This document shows, piece by piece, positions 44,578 to 53,437 of a DNA stretch of 64,000 nucleotides. Under the pieces are notes generated by a model. That model was not told the origin of the DNA and did not search any database. It was given only the letters and a program-made list of their open reading frames with translations. Where the stretch lies: positions 128,979-192,978 of the forward strand of contig NZ_CAKLBX010000002.1 in assembly GCF_920987055.1 (NCBI RefSeq), given 5' to 3'. Made by a program: the position numbers and the translations under genes. The stretch's first letter is position 1. The number at the start of each line of letters is the position of its first letter. This DNA is from Novosphingobium sp. CECT 9465. Lineage in GTDB: Bacteria; Pseudomonadota; Alphaproteobacteria; Sphingomonadales; Sphingomonadaceae.

Positions 44578-44973
44578 ATGAAGCATCAAAAATTTCGGCT
44601 TGTAATAAAACCTGGCTTTGAGGGTGCCGTCCGTTTGGCCTAGTTGTGCAACTACGCAGATAATCTCAGAACCGATCAGTCGGCTTTGATTGCCTCCGCA
44701 CTATTGAACTACATCAGCAACCGCTTCTCTGATCTCGATCCTTCTATAATCATCGCTAATATACTTGAAAATCAGTTAAACGGTTGGCGCATAGAACCGA
44801 ATTCTCAGCAAGATCACGATCGCCTTATGATAGCGACCGAAGGTTCGGGCATCAGCCTCGCGAACTTGGTGGAATTAATTGAAACATTCTTGCCGGAAGC
44901 GCTCGGCCAACGAATGGTCTATGAGCCTCTTGTAAATCGACGGCCATCTGAATTCGATTTTTATCTGCACTGA
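44578..44973 (+). pseudogene. small AT-rich gene broken by TAG
   Basis: ATG 44578 has a GGAG site seven bases upstream and reads MKHQKFRLVIKPGFEGAVRL, then Ala, then TAG at 44641-44643. The frame stays open and protein-like to 44973: YADNLRTDQSALIASALLNY, NRFSDLDPSIIIANIL and LIETFLPEALGQRM. Reading through gives about 130 residues of a helical, acidic protein I do not recognise. Base and codon use differ from neighbours, suggesting transfer. A restart at TTG 44644 is possible but has no good site. Confidence 0.5.
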
Positions 44974-45011
44974 GGCAGAAGCATTCCGCCGGGATAGTGT
45001 CCATCAATGGC

Positions 45012-45911
45012 CTAGGACAGCGCGGGACCTACATATCTCGGGCAATCGCTGCGACACACCCCGTCATGGGACCATTCGGGAGGGCGCCAGAGATAGGCGA
45101 GCTTATCCCGCCAGCGCGGCGCTGTGTCCATCCGGTCCTTCAGCTGCTCGAGCCCCACAAACTGCGCCGTCAGCGGGTTGTAATCATGGGTAGGCTTGAC
45201 GAGGCCGGCATTCGGCTCTTCGCCGATCACGGCATATGTGCCGAACAACCGGTCCCATACGATCAGCACCTGGGCATAATTGCGGTCGATATATTGCGGC
45301 TGATTGGCGTGGTGCACCTTGTGGATCATTGGCGTGGCGAGCCAGCGATCCAGCCATCCAAGCCGGCCGATGTAGCTGGCATGGTTCCAAATGCCAAAGG
45401 CGTTCTTCACCACGCTCACCGCGATGAACACGACCGGCGGCACGCCAAGCAGCGCCGCCACCGTATCGAACAGTGGCCGGGGCAGGCCATCAAGGAAAAA
45501 TCCGCGGGCGGCGGTGGAATGATTGAATTCGTTGGAGGAATGGTGAATCGCATGAAACGCCCACAGGAGCCCGACACGGTGGCCAAGCCGACGCTCCCAG
45601 TAGTAGCTCAGATCATGCACGATGAAAGCGACCGGGACGGCAACGAGCAGCGGCAGCCCATCGATCAGCCGCCAATTGTCATACACCAGCACATAGACAG
45701 CGAGCGGCAACACCACGCCGATCACCAGATTGATAATGCTCGACAGCAGATTGAGCCCGATCGAGCACAGCGCGCCCTTGTTGTTGTAATCGGGATTACC
45801 GCGGATCGCCCAGACCCGTTCAAGGACCACGCTAACGAAACACACCCCCGCCAGCAACCAGATGGCCGCTGGCCCGCCAATTAAGTCGATAGCTGCTGCA
45901 AGGTTTTCCAT
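45012..45911 (-). CDS. sterol desaturase/fatty-acid hydroxylase family protein
   Basis: A 299-residue membrane enzyme of the di-iron hydroxylase family. The histidine clusters are HDLSYYWERRLGHR, HAIHHSS and HKVHHAN, spaced as in C-4/C-5 sterol desaturases and fatty-acid hydroxylases. About four transmembrane helices precede and separate them (VLPLAVYVLVY, LLVAVPVAFIV). It likely hydroxylates a membrane lipid or carotenoid. Monocistronic; the 32 bases upstream run into a peptidase remnant. Confidence 0.88.
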   Translation of the reverse strand: MENLAAAIDLIGGPAAIWLLAGVCFVSVVLERVWAIRGNPDYNNKGALCSIGLNLLSSIINLVIGVVLPLAVYVLVYDNWRLIDGLPLLVAVPVAFIVHDLSYYWERRLGHRVGLLWAFHAIHHSSNEFNHSTAARGFFLDGLPRPLFDTVAALLGVPPVVFIAVSVVKNAFGIWNHASYIGRLGWLDRWLATPMIHKVHHANQPQYIDRNYAQVLIVWDRLFGTYAVIGEEPNAGLVKPTHDYNPLTAQFVGLEQLKDRMDTAPRWRDKLAYLWRPPEWSHDGVCRSDCPRYVGPALS

Positions 45912-45942
45912 GACAAAGAAGCTATCAGCTTGGCGGCGCAGA

Positions 45943-46336
45943 TCAATCGGCTTTGCCGCGCGTCGGCCATGTTGCTGCCACGGCGACCGGATCGTCGGTT
46001 TCGGCAGGGATCAGCACGTCGGGCGCGATACCCTTGCGACGACCGGATCATGCGGCAGCCGCAGCGACCGGGTGGTTGCCCATGCCAGCTGGAACCGGCC
46101 TGATGGGGCGGGGGCGGTCATCATCTCGCCAAAGTCGATCACGCCTGCAGAATTGGCCTGCCCCATCAGCGTGCCCTTGCGGCTCTGGCGGGCGTCTATA
46201 ATGAAGTTCCCCGCCGACGTTCCGATTCCATCACTCAGGAACGCGACCCGCGCGGAGTTGGGAAGGGACCCGTCTAATAACACGATCTCAAAATTCGCGC
46301 CGCAGGTGATAAACGGCTCTGTGGCGGACTACATTC
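45943..46336 (-). pseudogene. S41-family peptidase fragment
   Basis: A C-terminal-processing-peptidase (S41)-like stretch: LSDGIGTSAGNFIIDARQS and GQANSAGVIDFGEMM carry the Ser nucleophile region. After LRLPHDP a frameshift moves to another frame giving GRRKGIAPDVLIPAETDD and a stop at 45943. Upstream, an in-frame TAG ends the frame at about 46334, and the PDZ and N-terminal parts are missing. A remnant without function. Confidence 0.6.
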
Positions 46337-46521
46337 GGTCACCCTCGTCGCGCTGGGTCTGGGCGACGTCAGGTGAAGTTGTGGCAAGTTGATCGGCGAC
46401 GCAGCGCCGGAGCTACATGTTGAGTGGGCTCACCCGGACTTCCACGCCGATGCGCCAGATCGCGCGGGTGGCAATCCACCGCAGCAAAGGGTCATAGACA
46501 AAGTCCGAACCACAGCCGTTA

Positions 46522-47127
46522 TTGCGCACGTCGATATTGGCCGAAGAGTTGAGCGGAAAGGTCGCGTGGCACGCGCTTGATGTAGCCAATGCAGACAGCT
46601 TCGATGCCTTCGCAGCGGCCGTCGAAGCGCGCTTTGCCCGGATCGATGCCCTCTTCAACAATGCCGGCGTGATGCCGCCCGCCCCGCTTGCGGCCCTCAA
46701 GCGCGACGAATGGAAGCGGATGATCGATGTCAACATCCACGGGGTGCTCAACGGAATGGCATCGGTGATTCCGCGCTTTATCGCCCAAGGCGGCGGGCAC
46801 GTCATGAATGTTGCCTCCATTGCCGGCCACTTGGTGGTGCCGACAGCGGCGGTCTATTGCGGCACCAAGCACGCCATGCGCGCCATCACCGAAAGCCTGC
46901 GACTGGAACATGACAAAATCCGCGCCACTCTGATCTCACCCGGAGTGGTGGCGACCGAACTGGGCCATGACATCACCGATCCTGCGGTAGCCGAAGCCCT
47001 GATCACATGGCGCAGGCAATCGCTCACACCTGATGCGATCGCTCGCGCCGTTCGCTTCGCGCTCGAACAGCCTGCGGGTGTCGACATCAACGAGATTATC
47101 GTGCGGCCGACATCGGCGGGGATGTAA
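46522..47127 (+). pseudogene. SDR missing its N-terminal dinucleotide-binding motif
   Basis: The frame starts at a TTG and contains SDR landmarks from the third strand on: LFNNAGVMPPAPLAAL, MNVASIAGHLVVPTA, catalytic VYCGTKHAMRA and ISPGVVATELGHD. The TGxxxGIG strand and the first 50-60 residues are absent, cut at about 46510-46522, where it meets minus-strand sequence of unknown origin. It is probably inactive, since the cofactor motif is gone. Confidence 0.7.
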
Positions 47128-47442
47128 GAAGCTGCGGCGATGTTGGCATTAAATCAAAGAATATCGAGGTCCTGTGCGTTTAGCCCATGCTATTGTACCA
47201 GGCCTTCCGGCTAATCATCGCCCTGACATTCGACCAGCCCCAAAGTGCAGTTTTGCACTTTAGGAGCATCGACTCAGCTTCAAGCGCTGCGATGTCGATT
47301 TTGGTCACCGGCATCATCGCAGTCTGCGCCCAGTCAGCGGCGTCACGGTCGGGACCGCGGAGCATATTGCAACGCCTTCGCCCATGCTCGCCGACTGTGC
47401 TTTCGGTCAGGGCAAGCGAGCCGGGCTCTTCGGCTTTTCATC
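47128..47442. other. 315-bp gap containing a VOC-protein remnant
   Basis: Apart from the remnant at 47270-47365, no gene is seen between the broken SDR and the response regulator. Confidence 0.4.
47270..47365 (-). pseudogene. C-terminal scrap of a VOC (PhnB-like) protein
   Basis: On the minus strand DWAQTAMMPVTKIDIAALEA matches the usual C-terminal end of VOC/PhnB-like proteins (a MKKIDIAALE-type tail). The rest of the domain is missing on both sides. Recognition is from the short motif only. Confidence 0.4.
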
Positions 47443-47880
47443 TCAATGGTGGGACGATCGTGCCTGTAAATGCTCAAAGATCATGCGCAGTTCGATCAGA
47501 TTCGCCACCCTCAATGCGAATTCGAACACGTCGAAGGGCTTGGTCACAATATCGCGCGCGCCGAGCGCCAGCGCGCGGCGCTTGGCTTCTATCGAGGTGT
47601 CCGCTGTCAGCACCATGATGGGGACGAGATCGCCCTCACCGGTAAGCCGCCCGAGGCTGCCGAGCAGGGCATAGCCGTCAATGCTCGGCATCATCAGATC
47701 AAGCAGTACAAGGTCAGGTTTGAAGGCGAGGTAGCGTTCGGCTGCGAGGCGCGGTTCGGTCAGCGCCTCGAAGTGCTGATAGCCCTCGCGCGCCAGCACC
47801 GCTTGGACTAAAGCGAGGTTCGCCGGTTCGTCGTCGATCGCAAGGATGCGTACATCGGTCGGCTTGCGGGGCGTGATCAT
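47443..47880 (-). CDS. single-domain response regulator
   Basis: A 145-residue receiver-only protein. Acidic pocket AIDDEPANLALV, phospho-Asp in LVLLDLMMPSIDGYAL, Thr in MVLTADTS, Lys in IVTKPFDVFEF. It has no output domain, so it would act by protein contacts or as a phosphate carrier. It overlaps the hybrid kinase by 4 bases (ATGA) and ends the four-gene operon. Confidence 0.92.
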   Translation of the reverse strand: MITPRKPTDVRILAIDDEPANLALVQAVLAREGYQHFEALTEPRLAAERYLAFKPDLVLLDLMMPSIDGYALLGSLGRLTGEGDLVPIMVLTADTSIEAKRRALALGARDIVTKPFDVFEFALRVANLIELRMIFEHLQARSSHH

Positions 47881-50219
47881 GACGTTCGCTCCATGAGGGC
47901 CAGTTCGACCACCTCGAGGAGGGAAGGAACGTCGATTGGCTTGGTCAGCACGGCCGCAGCCCCGCGCGAAGTCCAGTCGGCCTGCGCGGCGAGAGCATCC
48001 GCGGTGAGCAGGATTACCGGCAGATCGGGGAAGGACGCGCCGAGTTCGCGCAGTACCCAGTCTCCGTCCCGGTCAGGCAGGTGCAGGTCGAGCAGCACCA
48101 GATCGGGGCTATGGCGCAACGCCAGATCGAGCCCGAGCCGGGCCTGCATGGCATGAAGAATCCGCGCCTCGGGCCAATGACGCGCTGCGACCGCCTCGAT
48201 CAGCTGCGCGTTGGCGAGATTGTCCTCGACGACCAGAATAGTCAGGGGACGGGGAGCAGTGTGGTTCGGCAGCGGGGGTCGGGCGGGCAGCAGATCGGGT
48301 ATCTTCGATTGAGCGGTCAACGGCAGCTCGAACCAGAAGCACGCCCCGTCGCGGCCGTCGGCGCGCGGCGCATGGCCGATCGACCCGTCCATTGCTTCGA
48401 TCAGCGCGCGAGATAGCGACAGGCCCAGACCTGTGCCTTCGGTGCGAGCCGCGCCAGCAGCGAGCCGGGTAAAGGGCTGGAACAGTTCGCCGGCCTGGCC
48501 CGGATCGACGCCGATGCCGGTATCGATGACCTCGACCCGTACCCGTTCACCTGCGACCTCCGCCGTGATCACCACTTCGCCGCAGGGCCGGTTGTACTTG
48601 ATCGCGTTGCTCAGCAGGTTGAGCAGTACTTGCAACAAGCGCCGCCGATCCGCCGCGACAGGAGCGAGGGGGGCTGTTTCGTGCCTGATCGCGATATGGT
48701 GACTTTCCGCCTCGGGCAGCGACAGCCCGACCGCCTCGCTAATTGTATCGCAAAGCGCTACCGGCACGATCTCCATGCCTAACTTGCCGGCCTCGATCCG
48801 CGCGATGTCGAGCACCTCGTCGATCAGCGCCAGCAGATGGCGGCCGGCCCGCAAGATCTGGTCGATGCTGGCAGCGTCGGTCTTCCCGCGCCCGGAATGA
48901 TCGAGCTCCAGCAGCTGCGCAAACCCAAGGATGGCATTCAGCGGCGTGCGTAACTCGTGGCTCATGCGCGAAAGGAACAGGCTTTTGGCGCTGCTCGCCT
49001 GCTCTGCCTCTTGCCGGGAGTGCTCAAGCGCCTCCTGCGCGCGGCGGCGTTCGGTGATGTCGCGGGTCACCTTGGAAAAGCCGCGCAGCTCGCCCGCTTC
49101 GTCGCGCAGGGCAGTGATGACGACATTGGCCCAGAACAGCGTGCCGTCCTTCCTGATCCGCCATCCTTCATCCTCCATCCTGCCATCGCGTACTGCCTCG
49201 GCCAGATTGCGCATCGATCGATCATACGCGTCGTCGCCGGGATAGAAGGTCGAGAAATGGCGGCCGAGTATTTCGCCGCTCGTCCAGCCTTTGATGCGCT
49301 CGGCTCCGGTGTTCCAGCTTACCACGTTGCCCTGCGCATCGAGTGCGAAGATGCCGTAGTCGCGGACGCCCTCGATGACCAATCGGAAGCGTTCCTCGCC
49401 CTCACGCAAGGCCTGTTCGCGGGCCCTCAGCAGGGCGCTTGCCTCGGTCATCCGCACGGCAAGCAGTCCAATCTCGTCGCGCCCGGCCTCCCGTTGTTCA
49501 AGCGCCTCGCCTTGGGCAAGCAACACCGCATCGCGTTCAAGCCGCTGCACCCGGCGCACGATCCCGCTTGAGAACAGGAATACCGCAAACAGGCTTCCCA
49601 CCAGCCCTGCCAATGTGAGCAGGCCGGTGATGACAAGGCCGTTGAAGCGCACCCGATCAAGCCGGTCCTGACGCGCCGCGAGCAGCTCGCGCTCGCGTTC
49701 CTGCATACCCTCAATCTCGCCGCGCAAGGCGTCGAGCACCTGCTTGTTGGCAGCAAGACCCGCAGTGATCGTGGGATCGCTGACAACGTCCGCCCCTGTT
49801 CGCCTGCGCGCCGCCACCAGCTGCGATAGCCCCTCACGCTTCTGGCTGGCCAGTGCCTCGATCCGGGCGAGATGGACCGATGCCTCGGCATCGCGGATCG
49901 ACCCGCGCAGGCGCTGCGTGACTTGCGGGACCAGTTGCTCGGCCCGGTCATAGGGTTCGAGAAACCGCGGTTCGCCGGTCAGCAGATAGCCGCGTACCCC
50001 GCTCGAAGCCTCGGCCAGCAAGGCGTGCACTTCGTTCACATCGTTCTGGATCGCGATGGTAAGGCGCACGTCCTGCTCTGCACGCGATTCCATCCTGCTG
50101 ATCGTGTAGAGCGCGGCGACCGAGCCGAGAAAGATCAGCAGCGGGACAGCGACGACCACCAGCCCCTTGGTGGCTAGGGGCCGATTGGCCCACCAGTTCG
50201 ACACGGACCGCACCATCAC
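47877..50219 (-). CDS. hybrid sensor histidine kinase (CHASE3-HAMP-PAS-HisKA-HATPase-REC)
   Basis: A 780-residue membrane kinase. TM1 at about 17-40, a CHASE3-like periplasmic loop, TM2 at about 190-215 (LVITGLLTLAGLVGSLFAVF), HAMP, a PAS domain (YGIFALDAQGNVVSWNTGAE), HisKA with His in SRMSHELRTPLNAILG, HATPase (NLLSNAIKY, DTGIGVDP, GTGLGLSLS), and a C-terminal receiver with Asp in LVLLDLHLPDRDGD. It overlaps the LuxR regulator upstream and the receiver protein downstream by 4 bases each, so the set is one translationally linked operon. The signal is unknown. Confidence 0.92.
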   Translation of the reverse strand: MMVRSVSNWWANRPLATKGLVVVAVPLLIFLGSVAALYTISRMESRAEQDVRLTIAIQNDVNEVHALLAEASSGVRGYLLTGEPRFLEPYDRAEQLVPQVTQRLRGSIRDAEASVHLARIEALASQKREGLSQLVAARRRTGADVVSDPTITAGLAANKQVLDALRGEIEGMQERERELLAARQDRLDRVRFNGLVITGLLTLAGLVGSLFAVFLFSSGIVRRVQRLERDAVLLAQGEALEQREAGRDEIGLLAVRMTEASALLRAREQALREGEERFRLVIEGVRDYGIFALDAQGNVVSWNTGAERIKGWTSGEILGRHFSTFYPGDDAYDRSMRNLAEAVRDGRMEDEGWRIRKDGTLFWANVVITALRDEAGELRGFSKVTRDITERRRAQEALEHSRQEAEQASSAKSLFLSRMSHELRTPLNAILGFAQLLELDHSGRGKTDAASIDQILRAGRHLLALIDEVLDIARIEAGKLGMEIVPVALCDTISEAVGLSLPEAESHHIAIRHETAPLAPVAADRRRLLQVLLNLLSNAIKYNRPCGEVVITAEVAGERVRVEVIDTGIGVDPGQAGELFQPFTRLAAGAARTEGTGLGLSLSRALIEAMDGSIGHAPRADGRDGACFWFELPLTAQSKIPDLLPARPPLPNHTAPRPLTILVVEDNLANAQLIEAVAARHWPEARILHAMQARLGLDLALRHSPDLVLLDLHLPDRDGDWVLRELGASFPDLPVILLTADALAAQADWTSRGAAAVLTKPIDVPSLLEVVELALMERTS

Positions 50220-50878
50220 GCTCCCCGCCCGATGCCGTGGCGCGTTGCAAGGATCGCGGCCTGGGTCCGGTCGCGCACGCCGAGTTTACCGATCAGGCGC
50301 TCTACATGCGTCTTGACGGTGCCCGGCGTAATGCTGAGCGCAATGGCGATTTCCTTGTTGGTGCTGCCACCAGCCAGCGCAGTGAGCACTTCGCGCTCAC
50401 GCGGGGTCAGGCGTTTGATGGCTGCAAGCACGGGACCAGCCTGATCTTCAGAGACGGCCCGGCGCATCAGGGCGGGCGGGAAGGCGACACCGCCGGCCGC
50501 GACCTGCGCGAGCGCGGCGAGTACCTCGGCCCGGGCAGCGTCCTTGGCCAAAAACCCGCGCGCTCCGGCTGCAATTGCGGCCCGCAGATAGTCGGCGCTG
50601 TCGTGCATGGTGATCAGCACGACGCCAAGAGTTGGCATGGTGTCTGCCAAGCGCCGCGCAACCTCCAGCCCGTCGATCCCTCCGCCGGCATAGCGGATGT
50701 CGAGCAGCGCCAGATCGGGACTGTGCTCGGCGGCAAGGGCGAGGGCTTCCTCGCCGGTGCTTGCTTCTGCCGCGATCAGATAGCCCCCAGTGCGTTCGAG
50801 CAGCGCGCGCAGGCCTTCACGCGCGAGATCGTGGTCGTCGGCGATCAACACGCGGGTTAGGCTGCTGCCGCCGATCAT
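50216..50878 (-). CDS. LuxR/NarL-type response regulator
   Basis: A 220-residue regulator. Receiver: IADDHDLAREGLRALLE, phospho-Asp in LALLDIRYAGGGIDG, Lys in FLAKDAARAEVL. C-terminal LuxR HTH: LTPREREVLTALAGGSTNKE and ITPGTVKTHVERLIGKLGV. It overlaps the kinase upstream and the hybrid kinase downstream by 4 bases each. It is the probable direct target of the HisKA_3 kinase upstream. Confidence 0.93.
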   Translation of the reverse strand: MIGGSSLTRVLIADDHDLAREGLRALLERTGGYLIAAEASTGEEALALAAEHSPDLALLDIRYAGGGIDGLEVARRLADTMPTLGVVLITMHDSADYLRAAIAAGARGFLAKDAARAEVLAALAQVAAGGVAFPPALMRRAVSEDQAGPVLAAIKRLTPREREVLTALAGGSTNKEIAIALSITPGTVKTHVERLIGKLGVRDRTQAAILATRHGIGRGA

Positions 50879-51957
50879 CGGGCAGGGATCTCCGCAATGA
50901 TCCGGCAGCCCTGGCCGGGCGCGCTGGAGATAACGAGCGTGCCTCCGAGGCGGTTGATTCGCTCGCGCATGTAGGACAGGCCTAGCCCGCGCCCGGTGGT
51001 GCTCGCGAGGCGTGACCGTGGATCGAAGCCCGCGCCGTTATCGCGGATTTCAACGCGGTAGTGGCCCTCAGTCTCGCTAACGCGGATGGTCACGTGCGCA
51101 CCCGCACCTGCGTGCGCCCGGGCATTGTTCAAACCTTCCTGCACAATGCGGAACATCGCCGTTTCAACCAGCGTCGGCGGACGGGCACCAAGCTTCACAT
51201 CAAACGTTACATCCTGCGCTGCCCCGGCGTCTTCGATCAGCTGGCGCAGGGCTGCTGCTAGTCCCAGATCATCCAGCACCGGGGGGCGCATACCTGAAAT
51301 CACCTGCCGCAATTCGCGCACCAAGCCGCGTGCCTGCCGAGCTGCCAAGACGAGGTCCTCCGGATCGCCATCGGTCGCAAGGTCAAGCCGCCGCGCCAAT
51401 GCGGCAGCGGTCTGTGCGACCCCATCGTGGAGTTCATGCGCGACCCTGCTGCGTTCAGCCTCCTGTGCGCCGAGCAATTCTGCCAACAGCGTGGCGAGCC
51501 GCGCTTCGCGGGCGTGAGCTGCCAGCGCCCCGCCGACCAGCTGACCCAGTATCCCGAGCGCCTCGCGATCATCTGCCGTGTGCGATCCCACACGCTGTTC
51601 GAGTACCAACATGCCCACATGGTCCCGTCCGCTCCCCGGTGCTTCAAGCGGAATGACAAGGCTGTCCTCGCCAAGCTCGCCGGACCGGGGCAAATTATCG
51701 GTGCTCGCAATGGCGCCTTGCGCATAACCGGCCAAGTGCGCAGCCTGGTCAGCGATTGTCTGTGCGGCAGCATCGAGTTCGCCAGGAGCGCTCGCAGCAA
51801 GCGTCCTGCTCGCCTCGACGAGCACCCGCAACCGCGCCGCGCGCGCTTCTGAAGCGCGGTAGAGCGCGCGCAGATCGGATGCTGTTTCGGTGGGTGGTGC
51901 AGGAGAAGGGAGAGGCAACATAGCCGCAACGCTAAACCCTGGCGAAGGCTTTGTCAT
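50875..51957 (-). CDS. HisKA_3 (NarX-type) sensor kinase with GAF-like domain
   Basis: A 360-residue cytoplasmic kinase. The region at about 30-190 (LRVLVEASRTLAASAPGELD, LVIPLEAPGSGRDHVGMLVL) is GAF-like. The dimerisation H-box is AERSRVAHELHDGVAQTAAA with phospho-His, followed by HATPase (FRIVQEGLNNARAHAGAG, DNGAGFDP, GRGLGLSYMRER). It has no transmembrane helix. ATG 51957 is preferred; ATG 51921 is possible and the longest frame (52068) is unlikely. First gene of the four-gene two-component operon; divergent from a secreted protein. Confidence 0.88.
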   Translation of the reverse strand: MTKPSPGFSVAAMLPLPSPAPPTETASDLRALYRASEARAARLRVLVEASRTLAASAPGELDAAAQTIADQAAHLAGYAQGAIASTDNLPRSGELGEDSLVIPLEAPGSGRDHVGMLVLEQRVGSHTADDREALGILGQLVGGALAAHAREARLATLLAELLGAQEAERSRVAHELHDGVAQTAAALARRLDLATDGDPEDLVLAARQARGLVRELRQVISGMRPPVLDDLGLAAALRQLIEDAGAAQDVTFDVKLGARPPTLVETAMFRIVQEGLNNARAHAGAGAHVTIRVSETEGHYRVEIRDNGAGFDPRSRLASTTGRGLGLSYMRERINRLGGTLVISSAPGQGCRIIAEIPAR

Positions 51958-52067
51958 ATGCCGAACGGCATAGGTCAATCGGCCTGCCATCCGGCGGACG
52001 CCGCGCGGTGCGAGGCATGCGAAATCTCCATTCATCGCAATCATGCCATGTAGACATGGAGACACCA

Positions 52068-52655
52068 ATGAAAACCGGACCTCTTTCCCTTGTTACAGCC
52101 GCACTTCTGGCCGCCGCGTGCACCCCCGGCTATGCCAAAGAGCGTCCGCGCGCCGCCGCTGCGCCTGCCGAGCAGACCGTCAATTGCATCACCGAAAAGG
52201 AAGTCGTCGCTGCGCAGAAGGCGTGGGGCGAGGGCATCGTCAAAATCGGCAAGGTCTATCAGGACGGCGGCGACTACTCGGCTGCCGCTGCCGCGCATAT
52301 CGACCAATTCTATGCCTATGATCTGAGCCTTGTGCTGTTCAAGCCGACGCTGGCGTCGGTCGATCAGTTCCGCACTTCGTTCGATTCGGCGCTGTCCTAC
52401 TTCGTTGGCGGCAACCCGACCTATCCCGAAGACAAGGGCTTCGCGATCAAGCCGTGGAGCAAGGTGCGCTGGAAGAATGTCGGCATTACCAACAATGCGT
52501 GCACGATGGCCGTGGCGATGGGGAATTACTTCTTTACGCCCGTTGGCGCGACGGATGAAACCAAGGTCGAATACACCTTCGGCTATATTCGCGGGCCGGG
52601 TGGTGAACTGAAGATTGTCGTCCACCAGTCGTCTGTTCCCTACAACGGGGCGTAA
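52068..52655 (+). CDS. secreted protein of unknown function (misannotated-cyclohydrolase family)
   Basis: A 195-residue exported protein. The leader MKTGPLSLVTAALLAAAC runs into CTPGYAKE; the Cys may be lipidated or just precede a signal-peptidase I site. The mature part (AWGEGIVKIGKVYQDGGDYS, LFKPTLASVDQFR, MAVAMGNYFFTPVG, VEYTFGYIRGPGGELKIVV) resembles a widespread NTF2-like, SgcJ-type family often labelled phosphoribosyl-AMP cyclohydrolase by error. GGAG precedes ATG 52068. Divergent from the two-component operon, so a possible regulated target. Confidence 0.7.
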   Translation: MKTGPLSLVTAALLAAACTPGYAKERPRAAAAPAEQTVNCITEKEVVAAQKAWGEGIVKIGKVYQDGGDYSAAAAAHIDQFYAYDLSLVLFKPTLASVDQFRTSFDSALSYFVGGNPTYPEDKGFAIKPWSKVRWKNVGITNNACTMAVAMGNYFFTPVGATDETKVEYTFGYIRGPGGELKIVVHQSSVPYNGA

Positions 52656-52755
52656 TTCTCCCCCCTTTACCCCCAACTCCTGTAGGGACGGAGCGCGGGC
52701 CCGACGCGACAGGGTCGCAGGGTCCGCGCTTTCTACATTTCAAAAGCGAGTGATC

Positions 52756-53424
52756 ATGAATTTGCGCCTCATCGCCGCCGCCGCCATGTTCATCACGGCA
52801 GCCCCCGCCACGGCCACCGAAGAGGATGGCAACATCTGGCTCGGCCAATTTGCGACCATCAACGCCAGCGACAAGGTGTTCGTGAGGCTTGAGGCACAGG
52901 AGCGCTTCACCAACGATGCGGAACGCCTTGGGCAATTGTTGCTGCGCTCCTATGTCGGCTACCGCATAAACAAGGACGTCAACATTGGCGGAGGCTACGC
53001 CTTTGTATTGACCGATCCCGTGGGACCGGTCGAACTGAACGAGCACCGTTTCTACCAGGAACTGAACGTCCGCCTGCTGACCACGCCGGGGGGCACCACG
53101 CTGGATTCGCGCACGCGGCTTGAACAGCGCACCTTCGAGGAGAGGGAAGACACCCAGTGGCGCCTACGCCAGTTCGTGCAACTGCGCGTCCCGATCAGCG
53201 ACAAGGGGCACCGGATCGTTGCCTACACCGAGCCCTTTGTCGACCTTGACGAAGGCAGTGTGCAGCGCGGCGGCCTATCAATCTGGCGCAACTTCGTCGG
53301 GGTCTCAATCCCGGTCGCCAAGGGCATCGAAGTAGTGCCGGGCTATCTCAACCAACATGTTTTCCGCGACGGACAGGACCGGTCGGATCATACGGCGAAC
53401 GTCAATCTGTTCATGACGTTCTGA
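52756..53424 (+). CDS. DUF2490-like outer-membrane beta protein
   Basis: A 222-residue protein with signal peptide (MNLRLIAAAAMFITAAPATA). Alternating strands follow, with family-like motifs WLGQFATINASDKVFVRLEA, LRSYVGYRINKDVNIGGGYA and LEQRTFEEREDTQWRLRQF, and the last strand ends VNLFMTF, an aromatic terminus suited to outer-membrane insertion. DUF2490 is of unknown function. It follows the preceding secreted protein by 100 bases, possibly in one unit. Confidence 0.75.
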   Translation: MNLRLIAAAAMFITAAPATATEEDGNIWLGQFATINASDKVFVRLEAQERFTNDAERLGQLLLRSYVGYRINKDVNIGGGYAFVLTDPVGPVELNEHRFYQELNVRLLTTPGGTTLDSRTRLEQRTFEEREDTQWRLRQFVQLRVPISDKGHRIVAYTEPFVDLDEGSVQRGGLSIWRNFVGVSIPVAKGIEVVPGYLNQHVFRDGQDRSDHTANVNLFMTF

Positions 53425-53437
53425 CCGCCGGCACGCG

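Noticed and set aside
46413..46510. Minus-strand tail ending RIGVEVRVSPLNM
   Set aside because: Short and of unknown family; probably part of the rearranged patch.
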